Part shown: one piece after another, positions 29,176 to 37,711 of the stretch
How positions within the stretch are numbered: position 1 is the first letter of the stretch
How the letters are laid out: every line of letters begins with the position of its first letter
Source: Nitrosomonas communis
GTDB lineage: Bacteria > Pseudomonadota > Gammaproteobacteria > Burkholderiales > Nitrosomonadaceae
Assembly: GCF_001007935.1 (NCBI RefSeq)
Contig: NZ_CP011451.1
Coordinates: forward strand, 3,348,001 to 3,412,000
Reading direction: 5' to 3'
DNA: 64,000 nucleotides
Translations under genes and position numbers: made by a program
The notes under the pieces: model-generated
What the model was told of the DNA's origin: nothing
The model's input: the letters and a program-made list of their open reading frames with translations, nothing else
Database searches by the model: none

Positions 29176-29308
29176 TAAGATATTTTTAACAGACAAAGCT
29201 TATAGTTACAGTACCTGACTACGAGCCCTTTTAACTCAATCAAGGCCTAATGTCTCATCATCCGACAAAGTAGTCATCACTTGAGCTTAATAATGGTGTA
29301 AATAATGA

Positions 29309-29695
29309 CTATTTACTGTTATTTCCTAGTAACCCTTCGGGTTTGCGCCATTTTTTCTTAACTTCCTGGCGCTTGTCAGTTGGTAATTGCTTTATTTTTT
29401 TATATCGTTCCCGAGCCTGCGTTCGTTGCTCAGGAGTCAAAGCACTCCAGCTTCGCATCTGAGATTGTATCCGCTGTTGCTCCTGTGGCGTCTTCTCTAA
29501 ATAATATTTAGTCATCTTCACCCATCTCTTTTTCTGGTCTGGTTCCAACGTATCCCAGTCCTGTTCAAGAGGATGCAAGATTATTTTCTGATAAGGCTGA
29601 AGCTCCGCCCATGAAGGCTGCTTTAATTGCGCTAAAGTTCCCGTAGAAAATGTAATACATACATACAACACCACTATCGAGGGGAATCGAGCCAT
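29309..29695 (-). CDS. DUF3106 exported protein of the ECF sigma operon
   Basis: The 128-aa protein has a signal peptide (MARFPSIVVLYVCITFSTGTLA) and a basic helical DUF3106 domain. Its Trp/Leu/Glu repeats include WAELQPYQKIILHPLEQDWD, WSALTPEQRTQARERYKKIK and KWRKPEG. The family recurs as the third gene after an ECF sigma factor and DUF3619 in betaproteobacteria. Its start overlaps the end of the DUF3619 gene by about 22 bp. It may be a periplasmic sensor or helper for the sigma/anti-sigma pair, but that is inferred only from gene order. Confidence 0.82.
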   Translation of the reverse strand: MARFPSIVVLYVCITFSTGTLAQLKQPSWAELQPYQKIILHPLEQDWDTLEPDQKKRWVKMTKYYLEKTPQEQQRIQSQMRSWSALTPEQRTQARERYKKIKQLPTDKRQEVKKKWRKPEGLLGNNSK

Positions 29696-30051
29696 AAATC
29701 AAACTCATCACTAAGATAAACATCAATGGGTAAATCGTCAGCAAGTAGCATCGTATCGAGTGCAGCATTTTCATCAATATCGTAATTTGATTTTAAATGA
29801 AGACTTACCATCAGAATAAGCAATATAACTAATGAAAAAACCAATTTGTTGGCGCGAGCAAAAAACCAGCCATATCCGCTATGTGCAGAAATTCCTCTGC
29901 CGACATGAAATATCTGCTCGTTTGGTTGATAATTCTCTAGAACAGATCTGCGTACCATTTGCAACCGATAAAGCGTATTCTGATCAATATCAGCTAAACC
30001 AAGATTCAATAGTTTGGCGACCTCTTTTCCCATTCTATCTTCTTCATTCAT
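29674..30051 (-). CDS. DUF3619 membrane protein, probable anti-sigma factor
   Basis: The protein is about 125 aa. It has a cytoplasmic N-terminal half (MGKEVAKLLNLGLADIDQNT), one membrane helix (KLVFSLVILLILMVSLHLKS) and an acidic periplasmic tail (DDLPIDVYLSDEFDLWLDSP). ATG at 30051 overlaps the stop of the sigma gene (ATGA), so the 19 codons upstream in the same frame are not part of it. Topology and coupling to an ECF sigma gene suggest it holds the sigma factor inactive at the membrane. I see no classical zinc-binding anti-sigma motif. Confidence 0.8.
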   Translation of the reverse strand: MNEEDRMGKEVAKLLNLGLADIDQNTLYRLQMVRRSVLENYQPNEQIFHVGRGISAHSGYGWFFARANKLVFSLVILLILMVSLHLKSNYDIDENAALDTMLLADDLPIDVYLSDEFDLWLDSPR

Positions 30052-30623
30052 AATTTGACCCCTTTTTTCTCCAGTAGAGTAGCAAGTGTATGTACTGCAC
30101 GAGAACAATGTGTTTTTACACTTCCCTCCGAACAGCCCATCACCTTGGCGGTTTCACTCACATCCATTCCTTCCCAATAACGCAGCAGGAATGCTTCTCG
30201 TTGACGCGCAGGTAATGTTTTAAGTCCTTTCTCGACTAAATTTAAGAGTTGTGACTGCTCCAGTTCCTTATGTGGATCGTTATTTCCATAAGAGTCTTCA
30301 GCTATCGGTAATGTTTCCAGTAAATCATAATCTTCATTTCCTTTTTCATCATCGTCGGATTTAAAAGCCGAGAATAGTGTGATCCACATCGATCTGGATT
30401 TCTGCCTTCGGTAATAATCACGAATGGTATTTTGTAAAATACGCTGAAACAAAGGAGGCAGCTCTTCGAGTGGTTTATCCGCATATTTCTCGATGAGCTT
30501 CATCATTGAGTCTTGTACAATATCTAATGCTACATGCTCATCAAGTACTGCAAATAGCGCTTGTTTATATGCACGTAACTCAATCTCACTCAAGAAATCT
30601 GCAAATTCTTGTCGCGTAGCCAG
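30048..30623 (-). CDS. ECF-type RNA polymerase sigma factor with a non-ATG start
   Basis: Region 2 is seen in ALFAVLDEHVALDIVQDSMM and LLFQRILQNTIRDYYRRQK-type sequence (here PLFQRILQNTIRDYYRRQK). Region 4 has LPARQREAFLLRYWEGMDVS, then ETAKVMGCSEGSVKTHCSRA. The family usually starts M-A-x-x-x-E-F. In this frame those residues (ATRQEFADFLSEIE) lie upstream of the first conventional start (TTG at 30593) and are preceded by CTG at 30623 and ATT at 30626. AAGG lies 6-9 nt before them, and a stop lies two codons further up. I therefore place the start at CTG 30623, which is uncertain. It heads the operon with DUF3619 and DUF3106 genes. Confidence 0.85.
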   Translation of the reverse strand: MATRQEFADFLSEIELRAYKQALFAVLDEHVALDIVQDSMMKLIEKYADKPLEELPPLFQRILQNTIRDYYRRQKSRSMWITLFSAFKSDDDEKGNEDYDLLETLPIAEDSYGNNDPHKELEQSQLLNLVEKGLKTLPARQREAFLLRYWEGMDVSETAKVMGCSEGSVKTHCSRAVHTLATLLEKKGVKL

Positions 30624-30861
30624 AATGGTTTACCTTAAATGAAGAACTAGAATCAATTTTTAGGCGACATAGTATCAAAATATTTTTGATTCTTTTTAGG
30701 AATAAATAATCTTAATATGGTCTAGTCTTGAAAGACGATTTGAAATAAATAGCACTAACATTCCAGCTTAAAAAAAGTAAGATATTTTTTTCTTCTTGTT
30801 ACAAATAATAGCCGATTATTTCAATGACAAAATCATTTTTTTCTCCTGACTGATAACATCA

Positions 30862-31620
30862 ATGCAAGCTGGTTCACCGAGAATACCGCTTATTGATGTG
30901 CTCAAGGCGACTTCATGTTTGCTGATTGTATCTCATCATTTGGCATGGTATGGTCCAATGTCGGATTATGCCTATCCCTTAATCCCCAGCCTGATTAACT
31001 GGCTTAGCGAATATGGACGAATTGCCGTACAAGTCTTTTTTGTCACAGCAGGGTTCTTGTCGGCCAAAAAATTTGCACCCACGAAGGGATATCTCTTATC
31101 ACTGATCCATTTCATCTCATCAAACGACGTTATCTTAGGCTGGTCACACCCTATCTTGCTGCACTCACTTTAGCAATCGGATGTGCAGCATTGGCAAGAG
31201 CATGGATGATTCATGACTCTATCCCCAATCCACCCAATTTTTTTGAGCTCCTTGTGCATATATTTTTGTTGCAGGATCTTCTCAATCAGGAAGCGCTCTC
31301 CGCAGGTATCTGGTATAGGAAAACCAGTTAGCAATGATGCAAAGGTATTCTCATTGTCTTATAGAACACAAATGGGAGCAGGCCAAGGCACTGAGTAAAC
31401 AACAAAACCAAACCTCGATATGTTCTTCAAATCCTAAACATTCTGAATCATTCTTAACTGGTTAGGCTATATGTGGCGATTGATTTTCAATTGTATACCT
31501 TTTTTGTTACCGTGCTTGGGTTCACAAGCCGCATCGAAAACCGCAACCTCGATCTCAAATTAATCAACTCAATCTTGATTACTGGACAGCATTAATTTAT
31601 TTGGGATGATTCTTGCCCTG
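30862..31620 (+). pseudogene. Decayed acyltransferase-3 family membrane protein
   Basis: The first frame (30862-31173) reads as the start of an acyltransferase-3 protein (LIDVLKATSCLLIVSHHLAW; AVQVFFVTAGFLSAKKFAP). The sequence continues in another frame from about 31085 (HLIKRRYLRLVTPYLAALTL; IHDSIPNPPNFFELLVHIFL; LNQEALSAGIWY). After about 31310 it changes frame again, with recognisable pieces around 31470-31600 (FTLFVTVLGFTSRIENRNLD type). At least two frameshifts make it non-functional. Such proteins O-acylate surface polysaccharides. Confidence 0.8.
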
Positions 31621-32033
31621 TGCGTCAGTAGTATTATGGGCGCCATTTGCTATTCAAATTGATTGAAAATCGCCCTTTCACGAGCAAGATACGTTTATGG
31701 TTGCCCCTGAGCTTCATGACGAGCGGCCTACTCATAGTGCTGATCAGCCATAAGGGATAGTGGGAAAGAAGATATGTCTTTGGAAAGAGAATCACTGTGA
31801 GAGTTAATTTTTAGAAATAGGGACAGATAAGGACCATGTCCATTTTCTGATTCAGTTAGTGTCAATGTATTTTTGAGGAAGATTGTACAAGTGATTTTAT
31901 GAAGACAAGCAGATGAGGCTATTCCAGGCACAGACTCTAATCCACCGCAGCTTGCTGCGGGGATACTTTATTGAAAATCTCCGCAGCGAACGCTACAGAG
32001 ATTTGGCTATATTTATTTTGTATAAGATTAGGC
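31621..32033. other. Region downstream of the acyltransferase pseudogene
   Basis: No intact gene is seen. The last 90 bp hold two hairpins, described separately. The rest may be further decayed acyltransferase sequence. Confidence 0.35.
31974..32003 (-). terminator. Likely terminator hairpin of the 296-aa membrane protein gene
   Basis: On the minus strand AAATCTC and GAGATTT close a long stem, with TGTAGCG and CGCTGCG pairing inside (two G-U type mismatches). It is followed by TTTC. It begins about 30 bp after the stop codon at 32034. A second, separate hairpin (CCGCAG-CTTG-CTGCGG) lies further on at 31944-31959. Confidence 0.55.
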
Positions 32034-32924
32034 TTACTGAATAGAATGAACAGAAGAAGCCAATTTCTTAGCTCCATATCTGGCGCCAAGAATGCTTGCA
32101 ATTAAGGCGACAATATAACTAATAAACATTAACCAGAGAATTCCAGCTGCATACTCTCTGGCTTCATCAGCTTTCCTCTGAATATCTTTACCAATTTTAT
32201 CAGCTTTGGTTTTTACTGAGCTGACCAGTTCGTCGACTTCTTTTTCATCTAAATCGGTATTACTTGCAATAATTTCCTTCGCCTGCTGCTCATCACCTCG
32301 TATTAATGCGGTCGCGATTAAACCTAAAGCTTGTGGATCAATTTGTTCGGCAGCTTTCTCTAATTTTTTTTCATCTTGAGAAGCTCCTTTCCTAATCCCT
32401 TGTTTAATTGAGGCGATCAAAGGCTGGAAAGAGGAAGGTAATTGTGATGTGGCTCCTTCTCTATCGGATGCCACTGCTTTCGTTATATTCGTACCAGCTG
32501 TAGCTGTGGTTTTTATTGCCCCAGCCGCAGAGCTCAACAAGTTAGTAACGCCCATAGAGGCCAATGTAACGGTAATAATAATTGTACATGACCACACCAC
32601 TACGCCATGCAATGTCGCCGCACGGTGATCAATATTACCCGAAAGCTTACCAGCAAGGATGCCGCCTAAAAAATACGTGATAAAGGCAGTCACAATGAAC
32701 CATGCATACAGTGCAAAACTAACGGTTAATCCCTCTGATTCAGTATCTATATGCTTGATGTCTGGAACTTCTATGAGACTGAAGCCGATCGCCGAGCTCA
32801 GAGTGAATATTAGCCAGCTTAAGGCATAAATGAAAACCAAGCTTGCAAAAACAGCGCCCCAATTAATTGTCCACCAGCCTGTTTGTGAAGATAGCACTAC
32901 GTCTCTTTGTGTATTAATACTCAT
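32034..32924 (-). CDS. Four-helix membrane protein of unknown function
   Basis: The 296-aa protein has hydrophobic segments near residues 22-47 (NWGAVFASLVFIYALSWLIF), 68-95, 105-128 (VVWSCTIIITVTLASMGVTN) and 262-285 (GILWLMFISYIVALIASILG). A large charged loop between the last two is rich in Lys, Glu and Asp (DEKKLEKAAEQIDPQALGLI). The N-terminal part, with W-G-A-V-F-A followed by membrane helices, resembles a loosely defined group of bacterial membrane proteins sometimes called PhnA-like. I cannot assign a function. It opens a stretch of membrane and ion-transport genes. Confidence 0.6.
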   Translation of the reverse strand: MSINTQRDVVLSSQTGWWTINWGAVFASLVFIYALSWLIFTLSSAIGFSLIEVPDIKHIDTESEGLTVSFALYAWFIVTAFITYFLGGILAGKLSGNIDHRAATLHGVVVWSCTIIITVTLASMGVTNLLSSAAGAIKTTATAGTNITKAVASDREGATSQLPSSFQPLIASIKQGIRKGASQDEKKLEKAAEQIDPQALGLIATALIRGDEQQAKEIIASNTDLDEKEVDELVSSVKTKADKIGKDIQRKADEAREYAAGILWLMFISYIVALIASILGARYGAKKLASSVHSIQ

Positions 32925-33321
32925 AGTAAACTCCTATTAAATGACTTTAGAAAGTGTTTTTGCGATCATCTTGCGGTCGTTAAACCTAACGAGTTAAACG
33001 TGAACGACCATCTCCACACGCTTAAACATAACAATACCTACGCAACTGAACACGGTCTGTACGCTGACTCACTTATGTGCTCAGCATGTTAACCAGCCTT
33101 AACCCATCTACTCAGAAGTTCCCTCTCCGAGTCTGTTTCAAAACTCAACATTCGGAGCAAGTCTTCGTGATAGCAAGTCTTCGTGATATGAGGATTATTA
33201 TGGAGGTGTAAAGAATGAAGAGAAGGTAATCCCCCTGCTATGTCGGGGAATTATTAAAGGTTTGACCGTGTGATACAGTCACCATGGTTCTTTTAGCTTG
33301 ATCAAGAGCTAGGAGAATCAA
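32925..33321. other. Intergenic region with a short tandem repeat
   Basis: No gene is seen. At about 33158-33190 the 16-nt word AGCAAGTCTTCGTGAT occurs twice in a row. Confidence 0.4.
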
Positions 33322-33556
33322 ATGAGAGATTATCAGAGTTTGCCCCATACGACATGGGACTGTAAGTACCATATCGTATTTATTCCAAAAAAGAAGGAAG
33401 ATTATGGGGAAATCGAGGAATTTCACGGGTGAAAATATTTGGGCACGTGGTTATTTGGTACCCACGGTAGGATTAGATGAAGAGAGAGTCAGAGGATATA
33501 TCCGGCACCAAGAGAAAGAGGATAAGCACTATGAGCAGCTCAAGCCTGGTATATGA
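33322..33556 (+). pseudogene. IS200-type transposase (TnpA) with a large internal deletion
   Basis: The 5' end reads RDYQSLPHTTWDCKYHIVFI followed by PKKKEDYGE. The 3' end, in another frame, reads NFTGENIWARGYLVPTVGLD and then EERVRGYIRHQEKEDKHYEQ. These are the two ends of an IS200/IS605-type TnpA of about 140 aa. The middle, with the HUH motif and most of the catalytic domain, is missing, so the element is dead. A ribosome-binding site (TAGGAG) is still present. Confidence 0.82.
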
Positions 33557-33748
33557 TGCCACTTTTAGGTAGTAACAATTTTTGTCCCTTGAGGACCTAA
33601 CAGTAATAAGCCTCCGTCTTTGCCGTAGGTAATTTAACTTTAACAAAGCCAGAATGATACCGATCAAAGCGTTTGAGCTATTCTCATATCACTACCCCTG
33701 TATGTACTTTCTTAGCATAAATAAAATCTTATTTCACTTGGATCCCGG

Positions 33749-34765
33749 ATGATCATGAATAAGCGCAAAACAGAATCTACTCGGCATAAATTATCGATAT
33801 TTCGCCAACATTTTGAAACAGCTGGTCGCTATTTGGTGGCATCCGTACCACGCGCACTTCCAACCGAAACCGTTGCCACTGTCTGTACAAATTTATCTAA
33901 GCAAGTTTACGAAAATATTGAGCTGATATGTGTAACCGAGCCGACTGGCAAGTTGGTTGGCGTTATTTCGGTTTCCGAGTTGTTTGCTGCCGCACCCAAT
34001 GCACATCTCGAGGATGTCATGCACAAAAATCCGCCATATGTGTATCCAGAAGTTGATCAGGAACGGGTAGCATCGATCGCTTTGCATCATAGACATAATG
34101 CTGTGGCCGTCGTCGACCATCATCACTTTTTGTTAGGCACTGTCCCTTCTGATGCGTTGATGCATATCTTGCGGCGTGAACACGTCGAGGATTTACACCG
34201 TTTGGTTGGTATCGGACGCGAGTCCGATGTCGCACGTGAGGCTCTCGAATTGCCGCCACTCCGACGCGTGCGTCACCGTTTACCATGGCTGATCATCGGT
34301 TTGCTTGGTTCGATGATGTCAGCATTGCTGGTTTCATCATTCGAAGCGGAGCTGACCCGGAATGTTGCGATCGCGTTTTTCGTACCGGGTCTGGTGTATA
34401 TTGCTGATGCAATAGGAACACAAAGTGAAGCTGTTGCAGTACGCGGGTTATCCCTGTCTCAAGCCAATTTGCGTCATCTGGTGAGGGGGGAATCACGCAC
34501 GGGGATGATTATTGGCGCCATACTAGGTTTACTAATTTTTCCTTTCGTATGGATATTTTTTGCTGATTTCAATTTAGCAATAGCTGTCTCACTATCACTT
34601 ATCATTGCGTCTTCGATAGCCTCAACGATCGGGATGGTTCTGCCATGGTTACTGCAGCGATTAGGCACTGATCCTGCCTACGGAAGTGGTCCACTTGCGA
34701 CGATCATCCAGGATATTCTGAGTTTGCTGGTGTATTTCCTGATCGTAAGCATATTTGTCTTCTAA
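33749..34765 (+). CDS. MgtE-type divalent cation transporter with CBS domains
   Basis: The 338-aa protein joins a pair of CBS domains (about residues 35-150; LICVTEPTGKLVGVISVSEL; LEDVMHKNPPYVYPEVDQER) to an MgtE-like membrane domain. The membrane part starts near residue 180 (RLPWLIIGLLGSMMSALLVS) and includes the conserved PGLVYIADAIGTQSEAVAVR and DPAYGSGPLATIIQDILSL. The protein is shorter than full MgtE (about 450 aa) because the N-terminal domain is reduced. Such short forms exist in proteobacteria. Mg2+ is the expected substrate, with other divalent ions possible. No magnesium riboswitch is recognised upstream. Confidence 0.88.
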   Translation: MIMNKRKTESTRHKLSIFRQHFETAGRYLVASVPRALPTETVATVCTNLSKQVYENIELICVTEPTGKLVGVISVSELFAAAPNAHLEDVMHKNPPYVYPEVDQERVASIALHHRHNAVAVVDHHHFLLGTVPSDALMHILRREHVEDLHRLVGIGRESDVAREALELPPLRRVRHRLPWLIIGLLGSMMSALLVSSFEAELTRNVAIAFFVPGLVYIADAIGTQSEAVAVRGLSLSQANLRHLVRGESRTGMIIGAILGLLIFPFVWIFFADFNLAIAVSLSLIIASSIASTIGMVLPWLLQRLGTDPAYGSGPLATIIQDILSLLVYFLIVSIFVF

Positions 34766-34971
34766 GGTAGAGGTGTGTCAGCATGACTCAGAACCACCCC
34801 ATTTACTGGGCCTGGTCATCCGAGTAATGAAAATCACTAGAATCAATAAGTTTGCCACCTTGCGAAGGAGTGATGAGGGCGGCGCACGTGATCCTCAGCA
34901 GTAGACTGCAGCTCTTGCTGGACATACCTGACTAAACGCAGGCGGAAGGAATACTGCTTCATTGCCCAGCA

Positions 34972-35994
34972 TCAATGCTCATACAGATAAAGAATATAGG
35001 TGTTGAACAGGTAGACAGCGAACATACAGAGACTCGTCCAGCCGACAGTATAGAGAACACGACCGTTGGGCCGGTAGAAAAGCCCGATAATGGCCAGACT
35101 AATCATCATCACTGCGGAAAATGCTGAGACTCCATGTACGGGTGAAACATGCGCCAATAGTGGGCCGCGAGTATAAAACACATCGTCGATTGCAAGAATG
35201 AATATATTAAACAAGTTGCTGCCCAATAAATTGGCCACTGCCATATTCAACGCGCCAATGCGCATAGCAGCGATGGAAACCACAATCTCTGGAATAGTGG
35301 TAGCGAAGGCGATGAATATCGTTCCTACAAAGCTCTGGTGCCAGCCCATATCCTGCGCAATATGCTCACCGACGAAAGGGAGTGCGGTAGCCGCGACCAC
35401 TACTACTATAGCAGCGGCTGCAAAGCGTGCTACAGACTGGAAGAGACTCAAGTCTGGCCGCCGATCTGGCGCATGATCGGCAAAAGCTGCCATGTGTTTT
35501 TTTTCGTAATAGAAGACACTGCGTACCATCACACCGTACATTATAACTATTATAAATGTGTAAAGCCCTACATATCCGAAACTTAGCTGATAGCCATGGT
35601 GGGATAGCAAGAGACTGAAGCCAACAAAACTTATCATCAATACGCCGAAGCTGGCCGAGAGGATGTGTCCCTGACTCGATTTCTGAAAGACAGACTCGCC
35701 ACGATGCAAAAAATCCAGTAGCACAAAAATAAAAAGGTTCATGACACAAGCACCCAAGACATTACCAACGGCGATATCCGGCAGTCCAGCGACGCTCACG
35801 GAAATCACGCCTGTCACCAGCTCAGGCAGCGAAGTAACAGTAGCCAGCATTATCAAACCCACCCAGCTACCACCCAGGCCGGTTTTGTCGGCGATCACAT
35901 CGCCGAATACTGATAGTTTGACGCCGGCATAACCGATTACGATCAGGCAGAGCAGGAACTCCAGCCAAGGTGAAGCGTAGGTCGATATCAGCAA
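34972..35994 (-). CDS. Sodium/calcium exchanger family membrane protein
   Basis: This 340-aa protein has two internally related halves of about five helices, as in the CaCA superfamily. The alpha-repeats are visible. In the first, GLIMLATVTSLPELVTGVIS and AVGNVLGACVMNLFIFVLLD. In the second, IAFATTIPEIVVSIAAMRIG and ANLLGSNLFNIFILAIDDV. The acidic residues in TSLPE and TTIPE are the ion ligands in this family. It would exchange Ca2+ for Na+ or H+ at the inner membrane; the exact ion is not readable. It is convergent with the MgtE-like gene. Confidence 0.88.
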   Translation of the reverse strand: MLISTYASPWLEFLLCLIVIGYAGVKLSVFGDVIADKTGLGGSWVGLIMLATVTSLPELVTGVISVSVAGLPDIAVGNVLGACVMNLFIFVLLDFLHRGESVFQKSSQGHILSASFGVLMISFVGFSLLLSHHGYQLSFGYVGLYTFIIVIMYGVMVRSVFYYEKKHMAAFADHAPDRRPDLSLFQSVARFAAAAIVVVVAATALPFVGEHIAQDMGWHQSFVGTIFIAFATTIPEIVVSIAAMRIGALNMAVANLLGSNLFNIFILAIDDVFYTRGPLLAHVSPVHGVSAFSAVMMISLAIIGLFYRPNGRVLYTVGWTSLCMFAVYLFNTYILYLYEH

Positions 35995-36298
35995 GCAGAG
36001 TCCTCCCTTTTTTTCAAGATATTGTACTTTGGACGTCTATAAACAAGTTAAACATCCTTTTTCTCTTTTAATCGAAGCTCAAACTACTTAAACTCGGATT
36101 GACTGCCAAACACATTAATAAGCATGTAAATTGACAATGAGCTGTCTATTTTTATACCATGATTTTATACAATATATCGATTGTTAATGATTAACTATAA
36201 GAAATCATCATATAAAAGCATGCAATCGGCAACAATCTAGTTGAACCACTTGCTCTTAACTTGCTCTTAACTTGAGTTAATCATTAAAGGATTCAATT
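35995..36298. other. AT-rich divergent promoter region before the HMA2 cluster
   Basis: No gene is seen. Near 36246-36272 the word CTTGCTCTTAA occurs twice in tandem, just before the first HMA2 gene. Confidence 0.4.
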
Positions 36299-36589
36299 AT
36301 GCTCAGCTTCCCAGGCATCAAAATCATGCATTTCTTGCCAGGGCGTGTGCGCCTAAAAGTGGAGAAAATAAAAAATAATATAACTTTTGCAAAGAAAGTC
36401 GAAACGGAACTGTTGAATACATTGTGTATCACTGGAGTAGAAATTAATGTGCTGACAGGCAGCGTATTAGTCAAGTACGATAAGTGTGCCATTAAGGATA
36501 CAAAAAATTCTAATCACTTATTAGTAACTTTGAAGAAATTATTTCCGGATTTGGATACGGAAAAATTACGGCCATATCTGGATGAATAA
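36299..36589 (+). CDS. Small HMA2-domain protein
   Basis: The 96-aa protein consists of one ferredoxin-like domain of the HMA2 type. The pattern IMHFLPGRVRLKVEKI, then GVEINVLTGSVLVKYD is shared with the 166-aa protein at 37107 and with the N terminus of the P-type ATPase at 38896. The fold resembles heavy-metal-associated domains, but the CxxC metal ligands are absent. It has no signal peptide or membrane helix. It is the first of three short plus-strand genes facing the ATPase. The function of HMA2 proteins is not established; a regulatory or docking role with the ATPase is an inference. Confidence 0.75.
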   Translation: MLSFPGIKIMHFLPGRVRLKVEKIKNNITFAKKVETELLNTLCITGVEINVLTGSVLVKYDKCAIKDTKNSNHLLVTLKKLFPDLDTEKLRPYLDE

Positions 36590-36736
36590 GTATAATTTAT
36601 TGATATATATAAATTCGCGCAACGCTTGGTGAAGTAGGGAACATTCGCCTACAACGTATTGTCTTTAAGTTTATGCTAAAAATAATATTTTTAATTCATC
36701 GAATAAACACAGCGCACTTTTTATTACGAGGTGATG

Positions 36737-37102
36737 ATGGCAGTTGAAGATTTCTTTAAAAACAATACTGGAAAAGGTATTGCAATAGGCATTGCTGCAG
36801 CCATTCTGGCGCCAGCCATACTACCCGTGGTTGTACAAGCTGCAAGACCTTTAGCGCGTGCAGCAATTAAATCCGGTCTCCTGTTTTTGAATAAGAGTCG
36901 CGAAACCGTGGCCGAAATGGGAGAAGTTGTTGAAGATCTGGTCGCAGAAGCTCGGGCAGAAATTGATGAGGAACGCACGAAAGCAAACTCTGCAACGGTA
37001 GCAACCGAGGATATTATCGAGGATAGCGTAGACATTGCTGAAGCAGAGTCTGAAGCAGAGTCTGAAGTAGTTTCAAAAAAGACGATCTCGCCATCATCCT
37101 AG
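36737..37102 (+). CDS. DUF5132-type small membrane protein
   Basis: The protein is about 121 aa. It starts with VEDFFKNNTGKGIAIGIAAA and a hydrophobic helix (GIAAAILAPAILPVVVQAAR). A basic segment (AIKSGLLFLNKSRETVAEMG) and a strongly acidic tail (DSVDIAEAESEAESE) follow. This layout matches small DUF5132 proteins, which are often found beside HMA2 genes and P-type ATPases. A GTG-ATG-ATG run occurs at 36731-36739 after GAGG, and I chose the last ATG. It is followed 4 bp later by the next HMA2 gene, so the two are co-transcribed. Confidence 0.75.
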   Translation: MAVEDFFKNNTGKGIAIGIAAAILAPAILPVVVQAARPLARAAIKSGLLFLNKSRETVAEMGEVVEDLVAEARAEIDEERTKANSATVATEDIIEDSVDIAEAESEAESEVVSKKTISPSS

Positions 37103-37106
37103 TTTT

Positions 37107-37607
37107 ATGAAACTATCCGCTCAAATCATTCATACCGCTCCAGGAAGAATTCGTTTCCGAGTACCCGCAAAACGTCGTGATACTTTTTTTTTTGAAGAAT
37201 TGCAAAACGATTGCAGTGGCTTTAGTGGCGTAAAGCAGGTCTCGACGAATGTTTTAACCGGTAGTGTTTTGTTGCTATATGAAGATATCGAACCAGACGC
37301 ACTGATTGGGCATATTAGGAACCACCCTTTACTTGACTTCGAATCCAAAGATTATCCGATCGGACCATCTGGCGAGATATTGACAGCAACTCACCAACAA
37401 ACTGCTGCGCAAAAAGCCTCAAGCACGTATGCATCATTGGATTCTACTCTAAAGGAATTCAGCAATGGTTTTATAGACTTACGTTCCGTGCTATTTATTA
37501 GCCTCGTAATATTTGCTGTCCGACAGCTCACACAAGGCGCTGTGTTTGGCAACGCAATCACCTTGTTTCTGTATGCCCTTCAATTGATAAGACCTAAAGA
37601 GCCATAA
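37107..37607 (+). CDS. HMA2-domain protein with a C-terminal membrane segment
   Basis: The 166-aa protein begins with an HMA2-type domain (IIHTAPGRIRFRVPAKRRDT; VKQVSTNVLTGSVLLLYEDI). A linker follows, then one or two hydrophobic segments at residues 125-160 (DLRSVLFISLVIFAVRQLTQ; NAITLFLYALQLI). No CxxC pair is present. It starts 4 bp after the DUF5132 gene. It is convergent with the divergent metK gene, with about 100 bp between their ends. Confidence 0.75.
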   Translation: MKLSAQIIHTAPGRIRFRVPAKRRDTFFFEELQNDCSGFSGVKQVSTNVLTGSVLLLYEDIEPDALIGHIRNHPLLDFESKDYPIGPSGEILTATHQQTAAQKASSTYASLDSTLKEFSNGFIDLRSVLFISLVIFAVRQLTQGAVFGNAITLFLYALQLIRPKEP

Positions 37608-37711
37608 CATAGCGAAAAGGGTCATCCATTAATTACTGCAAATTTTCGAATATTGCCTAATGCAGGCAAGCTATTTCCCCGCAAAGGAACGAGCTTATAG
37701 GTTCTAACACT

